Position numbers and translations under genes: made by a program. This document shows, piece by piece, positions 44,583-54,177 of a stretch of 64,000 bases of DNA. Within the stretch, counting starts at the first letter, position 1. Each line of letters starts with the position of its first letter. Under the pieces are notes generated by a model, which saw only the letters and a program-made list of their open reading frames with translations, was not told the DNA's origin and did no database searches. The DNA is from Pseudotabrizicola alkalilacus (lineage in GTDB: Bacteria; Pseudomonadota; Alphaproteobacteria; Rhodobacterales; Rhodobacteraceae): NCBI RefSeq assembly GCF_003443995.1, contig NZ_QWEY01000009.1:150272-214271 (forward strand), given 5' to 3'.

Positions 44583-46678
44583 GGGGACACCAATGTGACA
44601 GCCATGATCCCGGCAGGGGGAAGCTGCAGGGTCAGCGTGCCGTCGGCCCACCCGGCGGTGCCGGTCTCCAGTGTTATGCTGTCGGCGCTCGCGCGGGCGA
44701 ACCAATCCCCGTTGCCGAACTGGCCCGGTGCGGCAAACGGAACGCCGGGCACGTCGATATGAATGGTGTCACGGTGGGCGACGGCGCTCGGACCGGACAT
44801 GCTGTGCGCGGTAACCTTGTAGTCCGCCGCGCCACCGGAAAGGGTGAAGCGGGCCTCGCGCGGTTGCTCAAGGTCAGCATTGCTGGCGATGAGGGTGATC
44901 TTTCCGGCCGCGTCCCGAAACGCCACGGCATCGACCAGCGGTGCCGCCTCGACCGCAGGCTGAAAGCCGAGGTGCGAGGAGGCAAAGGTCGGCCCTTCCC
45001 GACGGTCCAGCGGCAGCAGCGTGGCGCCCGGTGCGTCGCGGTACAGCCCAAGCGCCATAAGGGCGGGCGTTTCCCGCCAGCCGCCGCCCTTGACCGGGCC
45101 GATCCACCCCATGTTCAGCCAGTCCGACAGTTTGAAGAACTGGGCCGAATCCACCCGCGCATCGCGCATGAACACATTCAGGGTGCGGGCAACGAACAGC
45201 GCCGAACCCATGGTTTTTACATGATCGAAATACGGGTTCTTTGGATCATAGGAATAGGATGGCCCCCATTCAGTGACCGCGATAGCAATCTTGCCGCGTT
45301 TGGCGGGTGATACGCTGGCATCTATCAGCGCCGCGGTATCGGACAGGTTCTGCGCAATCGTCACCGGCGAGGCCAGCATGGCCCGGTACACCTCTGCCCA
45401 CCTGCGGGAAGACGATTCTACCACCAGCGGGGCATAGGCATTGTGCACCGCAAACACATCTATCACATCGCCGGCCTGTTCCAGCACGATCCGGTTCCAG
45501 TCGTCATGGGCGTTAAAGCGATAGGGGCCATAGTTCACCAACCCGATCCCGGCGATCCGTGCGTCAGGCAGTTCGGCGCGGATCGCCGCCTCAAAGGCGC
45601 GCAGCTTTTCGGCATAAACCTCGGGCGTCATGGATCCGCCCGACATGTCGTTTTCCATGTAAAGCTCATTGCCGATCTCCCACACCGGGGCGATGGCGAG
45701 GCCATGGGTGTCGCGGATATGCGCGGCCCAGGCGGCAGCCTGTTCCGGGGTGCCATGGCCTGCGTTGACCGTGATCATCAGCTGCGCGCCGATCCGGGTG
45801 GCAAAATCCACGATTTCCGGCGTGCCGATCGAATGGTGCGAGGTTTCGTCCTGATCGGGAATGTGGCGCGTGGTGGGCCGGGCGGATTGCGGGCCGATGC
45901 CGTCGCGCCAGTCATAGGTGTCGGACCAGACCCCACCCGGAAACCGGATCATCCGGATGCCTGCTTGCGCGGACATGGCGATGATGTCAGCGTCCAGCTG
46001 GCCCTGCGCCTTGTTCCATAACCCGTTGCCGTCGCGGATCCATTCCACGTTGGTTCCAAGAATGTCCGCCGGGATCGTGCGGCCCTTGCCGTCGGCTTGC
46101 AGGGTGAAGAAGGTAAGGGCCTCGTCTGGCGTGGTCGGTTGGGTTGCTGCCATCCCACCTACGGCCACATCATCTATCGTCGCGGTTCCTTTCGTGCCTT
46201 CGGCGGAGACAAAGACGATCAGCGTCTTCACAGACTCGCTCAGCGGTTCGGCATCGGTCGTGGTCTGGTTTTGTTCGTCCCCCGGCGCGGCGCGCAGCAC
46301 CACAAAGCGTTCGACCTGCCCCGCCGTGTCCAGTGCCGCCACCCCGACCACGGCCACCGCCCCATCAGCGCCCGATAGCCGGGCCGACAGGGTTAGCCGC
46401 TGACCGCGCAGCGATGTGGCGTCGATGGCCTGCCCCAGACCCAAGGGGGTATCGCTGGGGGTGTTGAGCTCGTTTGGCCGCAGGACCAATTCGCCTTTGA
46501 CCACGGCAACTGTGCCCTTGGTTGCGGCCACGTCGGACAAGGACCAGCCAACCGGGCGATCATTTTCAACCGTTTCGAAATCGCCGTTTGCAAAAGTACC
46601 GGCCTGTCCTTCGTCGGCACAGCCGGGAAGGACAAGGACGGCAAGGATCACAATCAGACGCAGGAACCTTGCCAGCAT
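44579..46678 (-). CDS. Glycoside hydrolase clan A lipoprotein (GH51/GH39-like, arabinofuranosidase type)
   Basis: A 699-residue lipoprotein with lipobox LVLPGC (Cys20). Residues 29-175 resemble a carbohydrate-binding beta-sandwich (FANGDFETVENDRPVGW). The catalytic barrel follows, with the acid/base pair N337-E338 in WEIGNELY and the probable nucleophile E470 in AVTEWGPSY; FPGGVWSDTYDWRDGIG is typical of GH51-type enzymes. The residue after the cysteine is Ala, compatible with outer-membrane sorting. Being inside the biosynthetic operon, it may trim or edit the polymer as PslG does for Psl. The start directly abuts the preceding stop. Confidence 0.8.
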   Translation of the reverse strand: MLARFLRLIVILAVLVLPGCADEGQAGTFANGDFETVENDRPVGWSLSDVAATKGTVAVVKGELVLRPNELNTPSDTPLGLGQAIDATSLRGQRLTLSARLSGADGAVAVVGVAALDTAGQVERFVVLRAAPGDEQNQTTTDAEPLSESVKTLIVFVSAEGTKGTATIDDVAVGGMAATQPTTPDEALTFFTLQADGKGRTIPADILGTNVEWIRDGNGLWNKAQGQLDADIIAMSAQAGIRMIRFPGGVWSDTYDWRDGIGPQSARPTTRHIPDQDETSHHSIGTPEIVDFATRIGAQLMITVNAGHGTPEQAAAWAAHIRDTHGLAIAPVWEIGNELYMENDMSGGSMTPEVYAEKLRAFEAAIRAELPDARIAGIGLVNYGPYRFNAHDDWNRIVLEQAGDVIDVFAVHNAYAPLVVESSSRRWAEVYRAMLASPVTIAQNLSDTAALIDASVSPAKRGKIAIAVTEWGPSYSYDPKNPYFDHVKTMGSALFVARTLNVFMRDARVDSAQFFKLSDWLNMGWIGPVKGGGWRETPALMALGLYRDAPGATLLPLDRREGPTFASSHLGFQPAVEAAPLVDAVAFRDAAGKITLIASNADLEQPREARFTLSGGAADYKVTAHSMSGPSAVAHRDTIHIDVPGVPFAAPGQFGNGDWFARASADSITLETGTAGWADGTLTLQLPPAGIMAVTLVSP

Positions 46679-47686
46679 TTACAACACCAGACGACGATAG
46701 CGCAGGCTGCCAGCGATCAACGTTGCCGCCAGCACCACCATTCGTGAAAAATGCAGGCCGATATCGCGCAAGGCCGCAAAAATCCGCCGGGGATCGGGGC
46801 TGCGGGCCTTGAGCACTGCGAGCAGTGACATGCCGACGACGACAGCACTTAGAAACAGCCACGGATCAATCAGAACCAGAACCAGCGACAGGATCAATGC
46901 GCCGTAAACCCGCAATGTTCCCGGATAGAAGATGATGTTCCAGCGCAGCAGGCGGGGCGCGATTTCCGGGTGCAGCCGGATCAGCAACGGCAGCAGGATC
47001 AGCCGTGTGGGTTCAAGCATCCATTGCAGGGGCGACAGATCTTCAACCTCGTGCAGGATCAGCGCCTTTGGAGCGAACACGTTTTTCCAGCCCGCTTTTC
47101 GGATACGCCACGCCAGATCCGTGTCACCGCATTCCGTGGCCCTGCCCAGAAAGTCGCGCACGCCAAGGCGTTCGTCAAAACCGCCCATCTGAAGAAACAG
47201 GTCGCGGCGATAGGCGACGTTGGCGGTGGGATAGGTCGGATGTTCGATCAGCGTTTCCGCCGTCAGCTTTGAAAAGAACGTCTTTGGCTGTTCCGGTTTG
47301 TAGGTCACTGGCCCGGAAACGAACCCCACCGCAGGGTCAGCCATCGGGGCGGTCAGCGCCTGCAACCAGCCGGGTGTTGCGCGGCAATCGCTGTCGGTAA
47401 ACGCGATGATTGCGCCCTTGGCATTGGCCACGCCCAGATTGCGCTTGGACACCGGGCCGCGATCTTCTTCGACCTTCAGATATCTGATGGCAAACGGGGC
47501 CCGGCTTGCCGCCGCCAGCACGGTTTCCTGCACCGGCTCTGCACTGTCGCCGTCAACGACGATCAGCTCCATTTGCCCCGGCGGAAACTGTTGGGCGATC
47601 AGGCTGTCCAGCAGATCGTTCAGCATCCCGATCCGGTTGCGCACGGGCACAACGATGGTCACATCGGGCTTGGTCTCGGTATCCAT
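46679..47686 (-). CDS. Glycosyltransferase family 2 with C-terminal membrane segments
   Basis: A 335-residue GT2 enzyme. The catalytic half contains VTIVVPVRNRIGMLNDLLDS, the nucleotide site VDGDSAEPVQE, and AFTDSDCRATPGWL as the DxD region; RATECGDTDLAWRIRKAGW carries the acceptor-side acidic residue. The last hundred or so residues hold hydrophobic segments (LILSLVLVLIDPWLFLSAVV) that should anchor it to the inner membrane. ATG 47686 has GAGGAG a few bases upstream on its strand and follows the Wzz-like gene by ten bases, one of the few gaps in this operon. Confidence 0.87.
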   Translation of the reverse strand: MDTETKPDVTIVVPVRNRIGMLNDLLDSLIAQQFPPGQMELIVVDGDSAEPVQETVLAAASRAPFAIRYLKVEEDRGPVSKRNLGVANAKGAIIAFTDSDCRATPGWLQALTAPMADPAVGFVSGPVTYKPEQPKTFFSKLTAETLIEHPTYPTANVAYRRDLFLQMGGFDERLGVRDFLGRATECGDTDLAWRIRKAGWKNVFAPKALILHEVEDLSPLQWMLEPTRLILLPLLIRLHPEIAPRLLRWNIIFYPGTLRVYGALILSLVLVLIDPWLFLSAVVVGMSLLAVLKARSPDPRRIFAALRDIGLHFSRMVVLAATLIAGSLRYRRLVL

Positions 47687-47696
47687 CTTCGTCTCC

Positions 47697-49736
47697 TCAG
47701 ACGGTGACTGCCGGTCCGTAGACCGCATATGTGCGTGCGTCGGCCAGGATCATTCCGACCGAGCGGGCGTTGTTCAGTTTGATCCAGCGCGCGGCGGCTT
47801 CGACATTGGCCAGATCTTCGGAACCGGCCGCGATGTCGAACACGACCGCATCCACCGTCCACGCGATTTTCATTGAATGGACACTGGAGAACAAAGGCGG
47901 CGTGGCGATCACCCGGAAGGCGCCGCTGTCGTCGTCTGACAGCGTTGCCAGTTCCTTCATCAGATCATCCGGGGTCATATTGCGGACACTGACAGATGCG
48001 GTGGGGTCAAGGGCGGCTTTGCCATTGTCCCACCGGCCCGCGTTGATGATCTGAACCTCTGCCAGGCCCATGGATCGCAGCCCTTTGGCAAGGTCGCAGG
48101 TCCGCAGCGCGGGACTGTGGCTTTCCTTCGAGACGGCCATATAGGCGATAGAGCGATAACCACGGCGGACACAGACCGATCCAATGCTGGCCGCGGTCAG
48201 GGCCATATCTTCGCGCACCGGTCTGCGCCAGCGTCGCCGGGTGGTGCCCAGCAGCGACACACCGTTGATTTCCTTGATATCCTGAGGACGCCACACTCTG
48301 GAATCCAATGCCTCGCGCAACACCACCCACGAGGCGGCGAGCAACAGAGCAAACACCCCGCCGACACCAAGCACCACCGCGTTGCGGGTTCCTGTCGCAA
48401 GATGGGGTTCGGTGGGTTCCTGTATGATCACCACGTTGCTGATCCGCTCGCTGTGCAGATCCTCGGCGCGACGTGCTTCGGACAGGCGGCGGGCCGTGTC
48501 CTCATAGGTTTCAGCGGCAAGATCAAGCTCGACCCGGAGCGCATTCCATTCGGCCTCGTTCTCCGAAAGCGCGGCAAGCCGGGCGTCGGTTTCGGCCAGT
48601 CCGGCTTTGGCGTCTGCCAGATCTTCGGTGATGCGGGCCTCATGGTCGCGGATCGACAGCAGGGTGGATTGCGTCAGCGAGGCAAAGGACTGATCCAGTG
48701 CCGCCAATGCTGCCCCGTCAAGACTGGGTTGGGACTGAAGCCGCAACCGTTCGTCGCGCAGGGCGATGGAACGCTCATCCAGCAGCCGCAGGATTGGATT
48801 GTCGGGCAGATCGGCCAGCACCAGTGCCGCGCCTGCATCGCCCCGCGCTTCCAATGCGGTCATCCGGGTGCGGATGCGGGCGAGCGACTGTTCGATGTCA
48901 TGAATCTGGCTCAACGCCTGTTCACGCGCGCCGATCAACAGTCCGCGCTGAACCGTGACATCTTCGATCCCGCTGCCGGTGCGCAAAGACACGATGCGGG
49001 ATTCGAGATCATTGACCCGTGCGCGCGCGAGTTCGGCCTGCCGTTCGAAATACGCAGTATCGCCGCCCTGAAAGGCATTCAGACGAAAGGTCATGAAGGC
49101 ATCAATGTAGTATTGCAGCAACGCTTTGGGCACGTCGCGGTCGGGCCACGTCACGCTGACCACAACCACATTGGACCCACGGCTGTTTTCAACACCCAGC
49201 GACATGCGGATCTGGCGGATCAGGGCCTCACGCGGGGTCAGTCTGACTTTGACACCCAGAGCATAGGCCACCTCGTCGACCGAGCTGCGCAAGCTCTCAG
49301 ACGCTGATCTATAGGCGGCTTTAAGATGATCGACCACTGTCACCGGCGGCGGCCGGGGTGTTTCCATCGCTTCCAGCAAGCGGGCCGTATCAATCACCTG
49401 ATTGGCCAGATCAGAGTTCAGGAACAAATCAATCTCGGACGTGACATCACTGGTGGCCGGGGTCAGCAGTGTGGTGCCCTCCTGGGTCACCAGCGTTCGT
49501 GGTGCCGTCTGTTCCTGACTCAGCCGCACAAAAAGCCGCGCCTCGCTGACAAAGGCCGGATCACGGAAGATCATGATATACAGCAATGTCGCAAGGATGG
49601 TGGCACTGGTGACCGCCAGAAACTCCCACTTCCATTTGCGGACCCAGAACATGACGTCGTGCAGGGTCAGTGACTGAAGCTGGGCGATGCGATGTTCCAG
49701 AGGTGTTGTGATGGGTTCGTTCGGGGAATAATTCAT
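47697..49736 (-). CDS. Wzz/GumC-like chain-length protein with degenerate tyrosine-kinase domain
   Basis: A 679-residue polysaccharide co-polymerase. Membrane helix 1 is near residues 38-57, the periplasmic part with long coiled coils covers about 220-430, the Pro-rich QEPTEP motif precedes helix 2 (452-473), and a cytoplasmic domain follows. That domain aligns with the position of a BY-kinase, but the place of the Walker A loop reads MAVSKESHSPALRT, lacking the GxxGxGK[ST] pattern. A Tyr-rich tail is also missing apart from two tyrosines near the end. It should set chain length without autophosphorylation. The ATG overlaps the upstream glycosyltransferase by four bases. Confidence 0.87.
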   Translation of the reverse strand: MNYSPNEPITTPLEHRIAQLQSLTLHDVMFWVRKWKWEFLAVTSATILATLLYIMIFRDPAFVSEARLFVRLSQEQTAPRTLVTQEGTTLLTPATSDVTSEIDLFLNSDLANQVIDTARLLEAMETPRPPPVTVVDHLKAAYRSASESLRSSVDEVAYALGVKVRLTPREALIRQIRMSLGVENSRGSNVVVVSVTWPDRDVPKALLQYYIDAFMTFRLNAFQGGDTAYFERQAELARARVNDLESRIVSLRTGSGIEDVTVQRGLLIGAREQALSQIHDIEQSLARIRTRMTALEARGDAGAALVLADLPDNPILRLLDERSIALRDERLRLQSQPSLDGAALAALDQSFASLTQSTLLSIRDHEARITEDLADAKAGLAETDARLAALSENEAEWNALRVELDLAAETYEDTARRLSEARRAEDLHSERISNVVIIQEPTEPHLATGTRNAVVLGVGGVFALLLAASWVVLREALDSRVWRPQDIKEINGVSLLGTTRRRWRRPVREDMALTAASIGSVCVRRGYRSIAYMAVSKESHSPALRTCDLAKGLRSMGLAEVQIINAGRWDNGKAALDPTASVSVRNMTPDDLMKELATLSDDDSGAFRVIATPPLFSSVHSMKIAWTVDAVVFDIAAGSEDLANVEAAARWIKLNNARSVGMILADARTYAVYGPAVTV

Positions 49737-50938
49737 TGCTCGGCCCTGACACTCTCCGCTGCGGTTTCGCGTTGTGGCGACCGGATCTGGGCCTTTTGGG
49801 CGACGATCCGGTCGATCTCGTCATCAAAGACGGCGATGAAGTTTTCCCATGTGAACAGGCTCACCCGGTCCTGCCCACGCAGACCCATCGCGCGGGCAAG
49901 GTCGGGATTTTGGTCCAGACGCAGCATGGCCTCGGCAAAGGGCTGCGGTTGGGGCTCCACCAGAAATCCGGTCTGACCATGGATGACAGACTCGCGGGGG
50001 CCGCCGCGGTCGATGGCGATTGTCGGTTTGCCGACCGCCATACCTTCGAGCGGGGTTAGCCCCTGATCTTCGTTGAAGGCCGCGAGCAGGACCGCGCGGC
50101 ACCCGCCGTACAGCGCCTGCATCCGGGCATCGCTGACCTCGGTTTCAAAGCGGATGCCATCCAGATCCGCAGCCTGCGCCTGCAAGGATTCATAATACGG
50201 GCCACTTTTGCGGTCGACCATGCCGGCGATCACCAGCCCCAAGGTTCCCCCCTGCGCGCGGTAATCACGATAGGCATCAATCGCCAGTTCGATATTCTTG
50301 GTCCACATGATGCGGCCGGGCAGAAAGAAGTAATCACCGACCTGTCCTGCGGGGCGGATCGCTGCAGCGGCGATGCCCGGATAGGCCACGATCATCTCGC
50401 CCTTGGCGCGCAGACCGCCATCAACAGCGCGGGCGCGCGTGGTGCGGCTGTTGCAGATCACGCTGTCAAATTTGCGCCATGCGGCCCGGTCAAGCAGCCG
50501 GAACAGTTTTTCGGCCACAAGCTTGGCCGTCCGTGGCCCGTTGCGCGCCAACAGGCGGTCGCGATAATCCATGTCATACACGGCGCGCAGCGGCGTGAAG
50601 CACAGGTTCATCAGCGGTAAATTGCGGTTGCGGAACGTCAGCAGAGGGCCCAGCCCGTCGCAACAGATCACGAGCGCGTCGTAGCCAGCGCGGTCGAACC
50701 GGAGGTTTGCCATGGTCAGCGCCGCCTTGGCGGCCTGCAGATAGGTGCGTTTGACCGATACCTGCCCGCGCTGGACGATGTTGCACCCGGCCAGCTCTTC
50801 GAACGTGGCGTCGCGGTCATAATGCGACGTCACGATGATCACGTCGTGACGGGACCGGCGGTAGATTTCAAGGATCGTGCGCTCGACCCCGCTTTTCAGG
50901 TAAATCCATGGATAATACAGGGCGATCCGCGCCATCAT
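49733..50938 (-). CDS. Glycosyltransferase family 4
   Basis: A 401-residue GT-B fold glycosyltransferase. The C-terminal donor site contains FFLPGRIMWTKNIELAIDAY and the E-x7-E type motif in EDQGLTPLEGMAVGKPTIAI. ATG 50938 overlaps the aminotransferase gene by four bases; the longer upstream frame, rich in Arg and Pro, is a shadow of that gene. It is one of three GT4 enzymes in the operon and is expected to extend the lipid-linked repeat. Confidence 0.88.
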   Translation of the reverse strand: MMARIALYYPWIYLKSGVERTILEIYRRSRHDVIIVTSHYDRDATFEELAGCNIVQRGQVSVKRTYLQAAKAALTMANLRFDRAGYDALVICCDGLGPLLTFRNRNLPLMNLCFTPLRAVYDMDYRDRLLARNGPRTAKLVAEKLFRLLDRAAWRKFDSVICNSRTTRARAVDGGLRAKGEMIVAYPGIAAAAIRPAGQVGDYFFLPGRIMWTKNIELAIDAYRDYRAQGGTLGLVIAGMVDRKSGPYYESLQAQAADLDGIRFETEVSDARMQALYGGCRAVLLAAFNEDQGLTPLEGMAVGKPTIAIDRGGPRESVIHGQTGFLVEPQPQPFAEAMLRLDQNPDLARAMGLRGQDRVSLFTWENFIAVFDDEIDRIVAQKAQIRSPQRETAAESVRAEQ

Positions 50939-52185
50939 GCGACCCCGCTCTGGTCGCGCGCCCCATGCCGGAGGGCAGGGTCGGCGAGGACTTGCCGCAG
51001 CCGGCGCGCGATCTGGCTGGCGTGTTCGGGGGGCATGGTGTTGTAGGTCGGCAGGCTGAAGCCATCCCGCGCCAGACGATCGGTTACAGGCAGGTCGGCG
51101 CGGGGCTGGCCCTTGGGTGGGCGATGAAACGCCATCCGGTGGATCGCCGGAAAGAATGGCCGCGCCTCGACTCCCAACCGGGCCAATCCTGCGATGATGG
51201 CGTCGCGCGGCGGGGCACCAGCGGCTTCGTCGCAGAGCACAGTGTACATCCATGTTTCACGTCGTTGGCCAGCCAGAACCGGCTGCACCTGCAATCCGGG
51301 TGTGCCTGCAAGCTCTGCGCCATAGGCGGCGGCCACGGCGTCACGGCTGTCGCGGATGTCTGCAACATGATCGAGCTGCGCGCACAGGATCGAACAATGC
51401 AGATTCGACAGCCGGTAGTTATACCCCACCTCATGCAGCAGGTGGCGCGTGTGGTAATCCATTCCGTGGCTGCGCAACCGGCGGGCGCGTTCGAACAGGG
51501 CATCGTCATTGATGGCAATCGCCCCGCCTTCGCCACAGGTGATCGTTTTGTTCAGATGAAACGAATAGGTGCAAAGCCTTCCGAATGATCCGCTTCCGGC
51601 CCCGTTCAGTGTGGACAGTGCGGCATGGGCCCCGTCGTAGATCACCCATAGCCCTTTCGCTTTGGCGAGGGCTTCCAGCGCCTCTGTATCTGCAAGGTTG
51701 CCATACAGGTGAACCGGCAGGATGCCTTTGGTGTTCGGGGTGATCCGTGCCGCGACATCGTTCGGGTCAAGGCACCAGGTCAATGGTGATACATCTGCAA
51801 ATACAGGTGTTGCCCCGGTGTGGCGGATAGCATTGGCCGTGGCCACATAGGTCATGGACGGGACGATAACCTCGTCCCCCGGTCCCGCGCCCATCAACAG
51901 CAAGGCAAGGTGCAGCGCCGTGGTTCCGTTAGACGTCGCCAAAATATGGCGCGCGCCCACAAGGTCTGCAAAACGGGCCTCGAACATATCGCGATACGGC
52001 CCGGCGGGACCGACCATGCCACTTTGCATGCATTTATAGGCATTCAGCCGCTCTTTACGCCCGATATCGGCCACGCAAAGCGGATACTCCACATATACGG
52101 GTGCACTTGGGCCGGGCACCGGATCTGTGACGCAAGGTATCACAACGGTGTGTTTTCTCGCACCGCGCCAGTCATCTAAACGCAT
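50935..52185 (-). CDS. DegT/DnrJ/EryC1/StrS family nucleotide-sugar aminotransferase
   Basis: A 416-residue PLP enzyme. The Schiff-base lysine is K213 in SFHLNKTITCGEGG, and D184 in VIYDGAHA fits the pyridine-nitrogen partner. VPSMTYVATANAIRHTGATP and RSHGMDYHTRHLL are family-typical. RfbH, the dehydrase normally found with CDP-glucose dehydratase, replaces this lysine with histidine and carries an iron-sulfur site, so this protein should be a true transaminase. I infer amination of a CDP-keto-deoxysugar. ATG 52185 overlaps rfbG by 14 bases and has GGGGGAG upstream. Confidence 0.87.
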   Translation of the reverse strand: MRLDDWRGARKHTVVIPCVTDPVPGPSAPVYVEYPLCVADIGRKERLNAYKCMQSGMVGPAGPYRDMFEARFADLVGARHILATSNGTTALHLALLLMGAGPGDEVIVPSMTYVATANAIRHTGATPVFADVSPLTWCLDPNDVAARITPNTKGILPVHLYGNLADTEALEALAKAKGLWVIYDGAHAALSTLNGAGSGSFGRLCTYSFHLNKTITCGEGGAIAINDDALFERARRLRSHGMDYHTRHLLHEVGYNYRLSNLHCSILCAQLDHVADIRDSRDAVAAAYGAELAGTPGLQVQPVLAGQRRETWMYTVLCDEAAGAPPRDAIIAGLARLGVEARPFFPAIHRMAFHRPPKGQPRADLPVTDRLARDGFSLPTYNTMPPEHASQIARRLRQVLADPALRHGARDQSGVA

Positions 52186-53281
52186 CGACGCTCCCCCCCT
52201 CCCGGTATGCCTTGATCTGGTCACGTGTCAGTGCAGCGATGTCGGCATCGCCAGACAAATGGGCGCGGTGCCAGTCTGCGATCCGCACGATGGCTTGTTC
52301 CCATGACCACGCCGGGGCCCAGCCAAGACTGCGCCGCGCGAGGGAGGAATCGACCATCAGTTTGGTGGCCTCAGCCCCGGATGTGTCCGGCTCGATCCGC
52401 AGGTCTGCGGCAAAGGGCTGCATTTCGGCCAGGAAGCGCCGCACCACGGTTTCGACATCCTGTTCCGCCTCGGCGCCGGGACCAAAGTTCAGCGCGGGCG
52501 GCATCGCTTCCGGCGATGACAAAAGCCGGTCAGCAAACAACAGATATCCGCCCAACGGTTCCAGAACATGCTGCCAGGGCCGGGTGGCGCGTGGATTGCG
52601 GATCACAATCGGCGTGCCTTCGGTGATCGCGCGCACCGCATCAGGGATCAGCCGGTCGGCGGCCCAGTCGCCGCCACCGATGACATTGCCCGCGCGGGCG
52701 GTGGCCACGACGCAGGGGTTGGCTGACCCGGCGCCGCGATGAAAACCGGCGGAACGATAGGTCGCCGTGACAATTTCTGCCGCCGCCTTGCTGGCACCAT
52801 AGGGTTCGTGACCGCCAAGGCGATCGTCTTCGGTAAAGGCGCGACCGGCATTGTCGTTCAGGTAAACCTTGTCACTGGTGATCACCAGACAGGCGCGCAC
52901 AGAGGGTGTCTGCCGCACCGCTTCGAGCACGGCGGCGGTGCCAATCACGTTGACCGAAAAGCTCTCCAGCGGATCACGCACCGCCCGCCGGACAATCGGT
53001 TGGGCGGCAAGGTGAAACACCAGATCCGGCGCAAACTCCTGCATGGCGGCAAGGACAGCGGGCACATCGGTGATGTCGCCGCGCAGATCCCGCTCGACGG
53101 CACCGGCACCGAAAAGCTCAAACGCAGAGGGGGTGGTGGGAACAGACAGGCTGAAGCCAGCCACATGCGCGCCCATTTCGGACAGCCATAATGATAACCA
53201 CGCACCCTTGAACCCGGTATGCCCGGTGACCATGACGCGCAAGCCGTTGTAGGTGTTAGCGATTAACGGTGTCTTCGTCAT
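52172..53281 (-). CDS. rfbG: CDP-glucose 4,6-dehydratase
   Basis: A short-chain dehydrogenase/reductase of 369 residues that converts CDP-glucose to CDP-4-keto-6-deoxyglucose. The nucleotide-binding signature GHTGFKGAWLSLWL is specific for RfbG. The catalytic set is visible as TSDKVY and YGASKAAAE, and NPRATRPWQHVLEPLGGYL is strongly conserved. The gene follows the epimerase with an ATGA overlap and lies two genes downstream of rfbF, which supplies its substrate. Confidence 0.92.
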   Translation of the reverse strand: MTKTPLIANTYNGLRVMVTGHTGFKGAWLSLWLSEMGAHVAGFSLSVPTTPSAFELFGAGAVERDLRGDITDVPAVLAAMQEFAPDLVFHLAAQPIVRRAVRDPLESFSVNVIGTAAVLEAVRQTPSVRACLVITSDKVYLNDNAGRAFTEDDRLGGHEPYGASKAAAEIVTATYRSAGFHRGAGSANPCVVATARAGNVIGGGDWAADRLIPDAVRAITEGTPIVIRNPRATRPWQHVLEPLGGYLLFADRLLSSPEAMPPALNFGPGAEAEQDVETVVRRFLAEMQPFAADLRIEPDTSGAEATKLMVDSSLARRSLGWAPAWSWEQAIVRIADWHRAHLSGDADIAALTRDQIKAYREGGSVDAFR

Positions 53282-54177
53282 GCTGCCGACCTTTCAAGAA
53301 GATCCCCAAGCCCTTGTTCAAGCGTGATTTCCGGCTGCCAGCCAAGCGCTTGCCGGGCAAAGGCTGCGCTGGCCAGACGCACCGAAGCAGCCTGCCCGCT
53401 GTTGGAAAGGTCGGGGTGCAGATCGTCACGCCCGGCTTGCGCCAACAGCAGTTGGACCAGATCCAGATTTGTGATGCCGTGCTCGTCACAGATGTTGACG
53501 GCCCGTCCGTCAAGCGCGAGCCCGCGCTCGCTTCCCAGCGCGATCAGCCCTCTGACGCAATCTTCGACATGCAGATGGCTGCGCAAGGAATTCGGCGCGC
53601 GCAGGACCGGAGCACGGTTGGTGCGGATCGCCTCAAGGGTGTCGGGGATCAGCCGCCCGACCTTGCGATCAGCCGGGCCGTAGACATTCCCGATCCTCGC
53701 GATCCGCGTGGCCAACCCAAGAGCGGCAAAAGCCCGCGCGCCGCATTCGCCCGCGATCTTTGACAGCTCATAGGGGCCCTCGCCGAGCAGCCGGTCTGTC
53801 TCTGACGCGGGGGCGCCCCGGTTTTCGCCATAGACAGCGATGGAGGATGCCAAGACAACTGCCGGTCGCCGGCCGGACTGGAGAACAGCGTCCATCAATT
53901 GCCAGACGGCGCGGCCATTCACCTCCAGCGCGTGCGCGGGGTCTTTGCGCGCCGCCGCCTCTTCCGAAACGCCCGCAAGATGAAACACCACGTTTGGATT
54001 TGTATCGGCGATCAGAGCGGTCAGGTCTGAGTCCTGCGCCACCACCCGGATCACCCCCGGCCATGGGCCGGAGGTTCGCCGCGAGATGGCCGTGACCGAT
54101 ACACCACGACGCACCAGCGCAGCGATCAGCCTGCTGCCGATGAACCCTGTGGCCCCGGTGACAATCGCAGTCTTCAT
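53278..54177 (-). CDS. NAD-dependent epimerase/dehydratase (CDP-sugar modifying)
   Basis: A 299-residue extended SDR. The Rossmann motif GATGFIGSRLIAAL, the catalytic serine region LASSIAVYG and YELSKIAGE (YxxxK) are all present. It lies between rfbF and rfbG with four-base overlaps on both sides, so it most likely acts on a CDP-4-keto-6-deoxysugar or its amino derivative as a C-4 reductase or epimerase. The precise reaction is not determinable; RfbE-like epimerase, RfbJ-like reductase and others share these motifs. Confidence 0.82.
   Translation of the reverse strand: MKTAIVTGATGFIGSRLIAALVRRGVSVTAISRRTSGPWPGVIRVVAQDSDLTALIADTNPNVVFHLAGVSEEAAARKDPAHALEVNGRAVWQLMDAVLQSGRRPAVVLASSIAVYGENRGAPASETDRLLGEGPYELSKIAGECGARAFAALGLATRIARIGNVYGPADRKVGRLIPDTLEAIRTNRAPVLRAPNSLRSHLHVEDCVRGLIALGSERGLALDGRAVNICDEHGITNLDLVQLLLAQAGRDDLHPDLSNSGQAASVRLASAAFARQALGWQPEITLEQGLGDLLERSAA

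Noticed and set aside
50935..52185. RfbH-type CDP-4-keto-6-deoxyglucose 3-dehydrase
   Set aside because: The PLP lysine is present (K213) where RfbH has histidine, and the cysteine set for an iron-sulfur cluster is not apparent.
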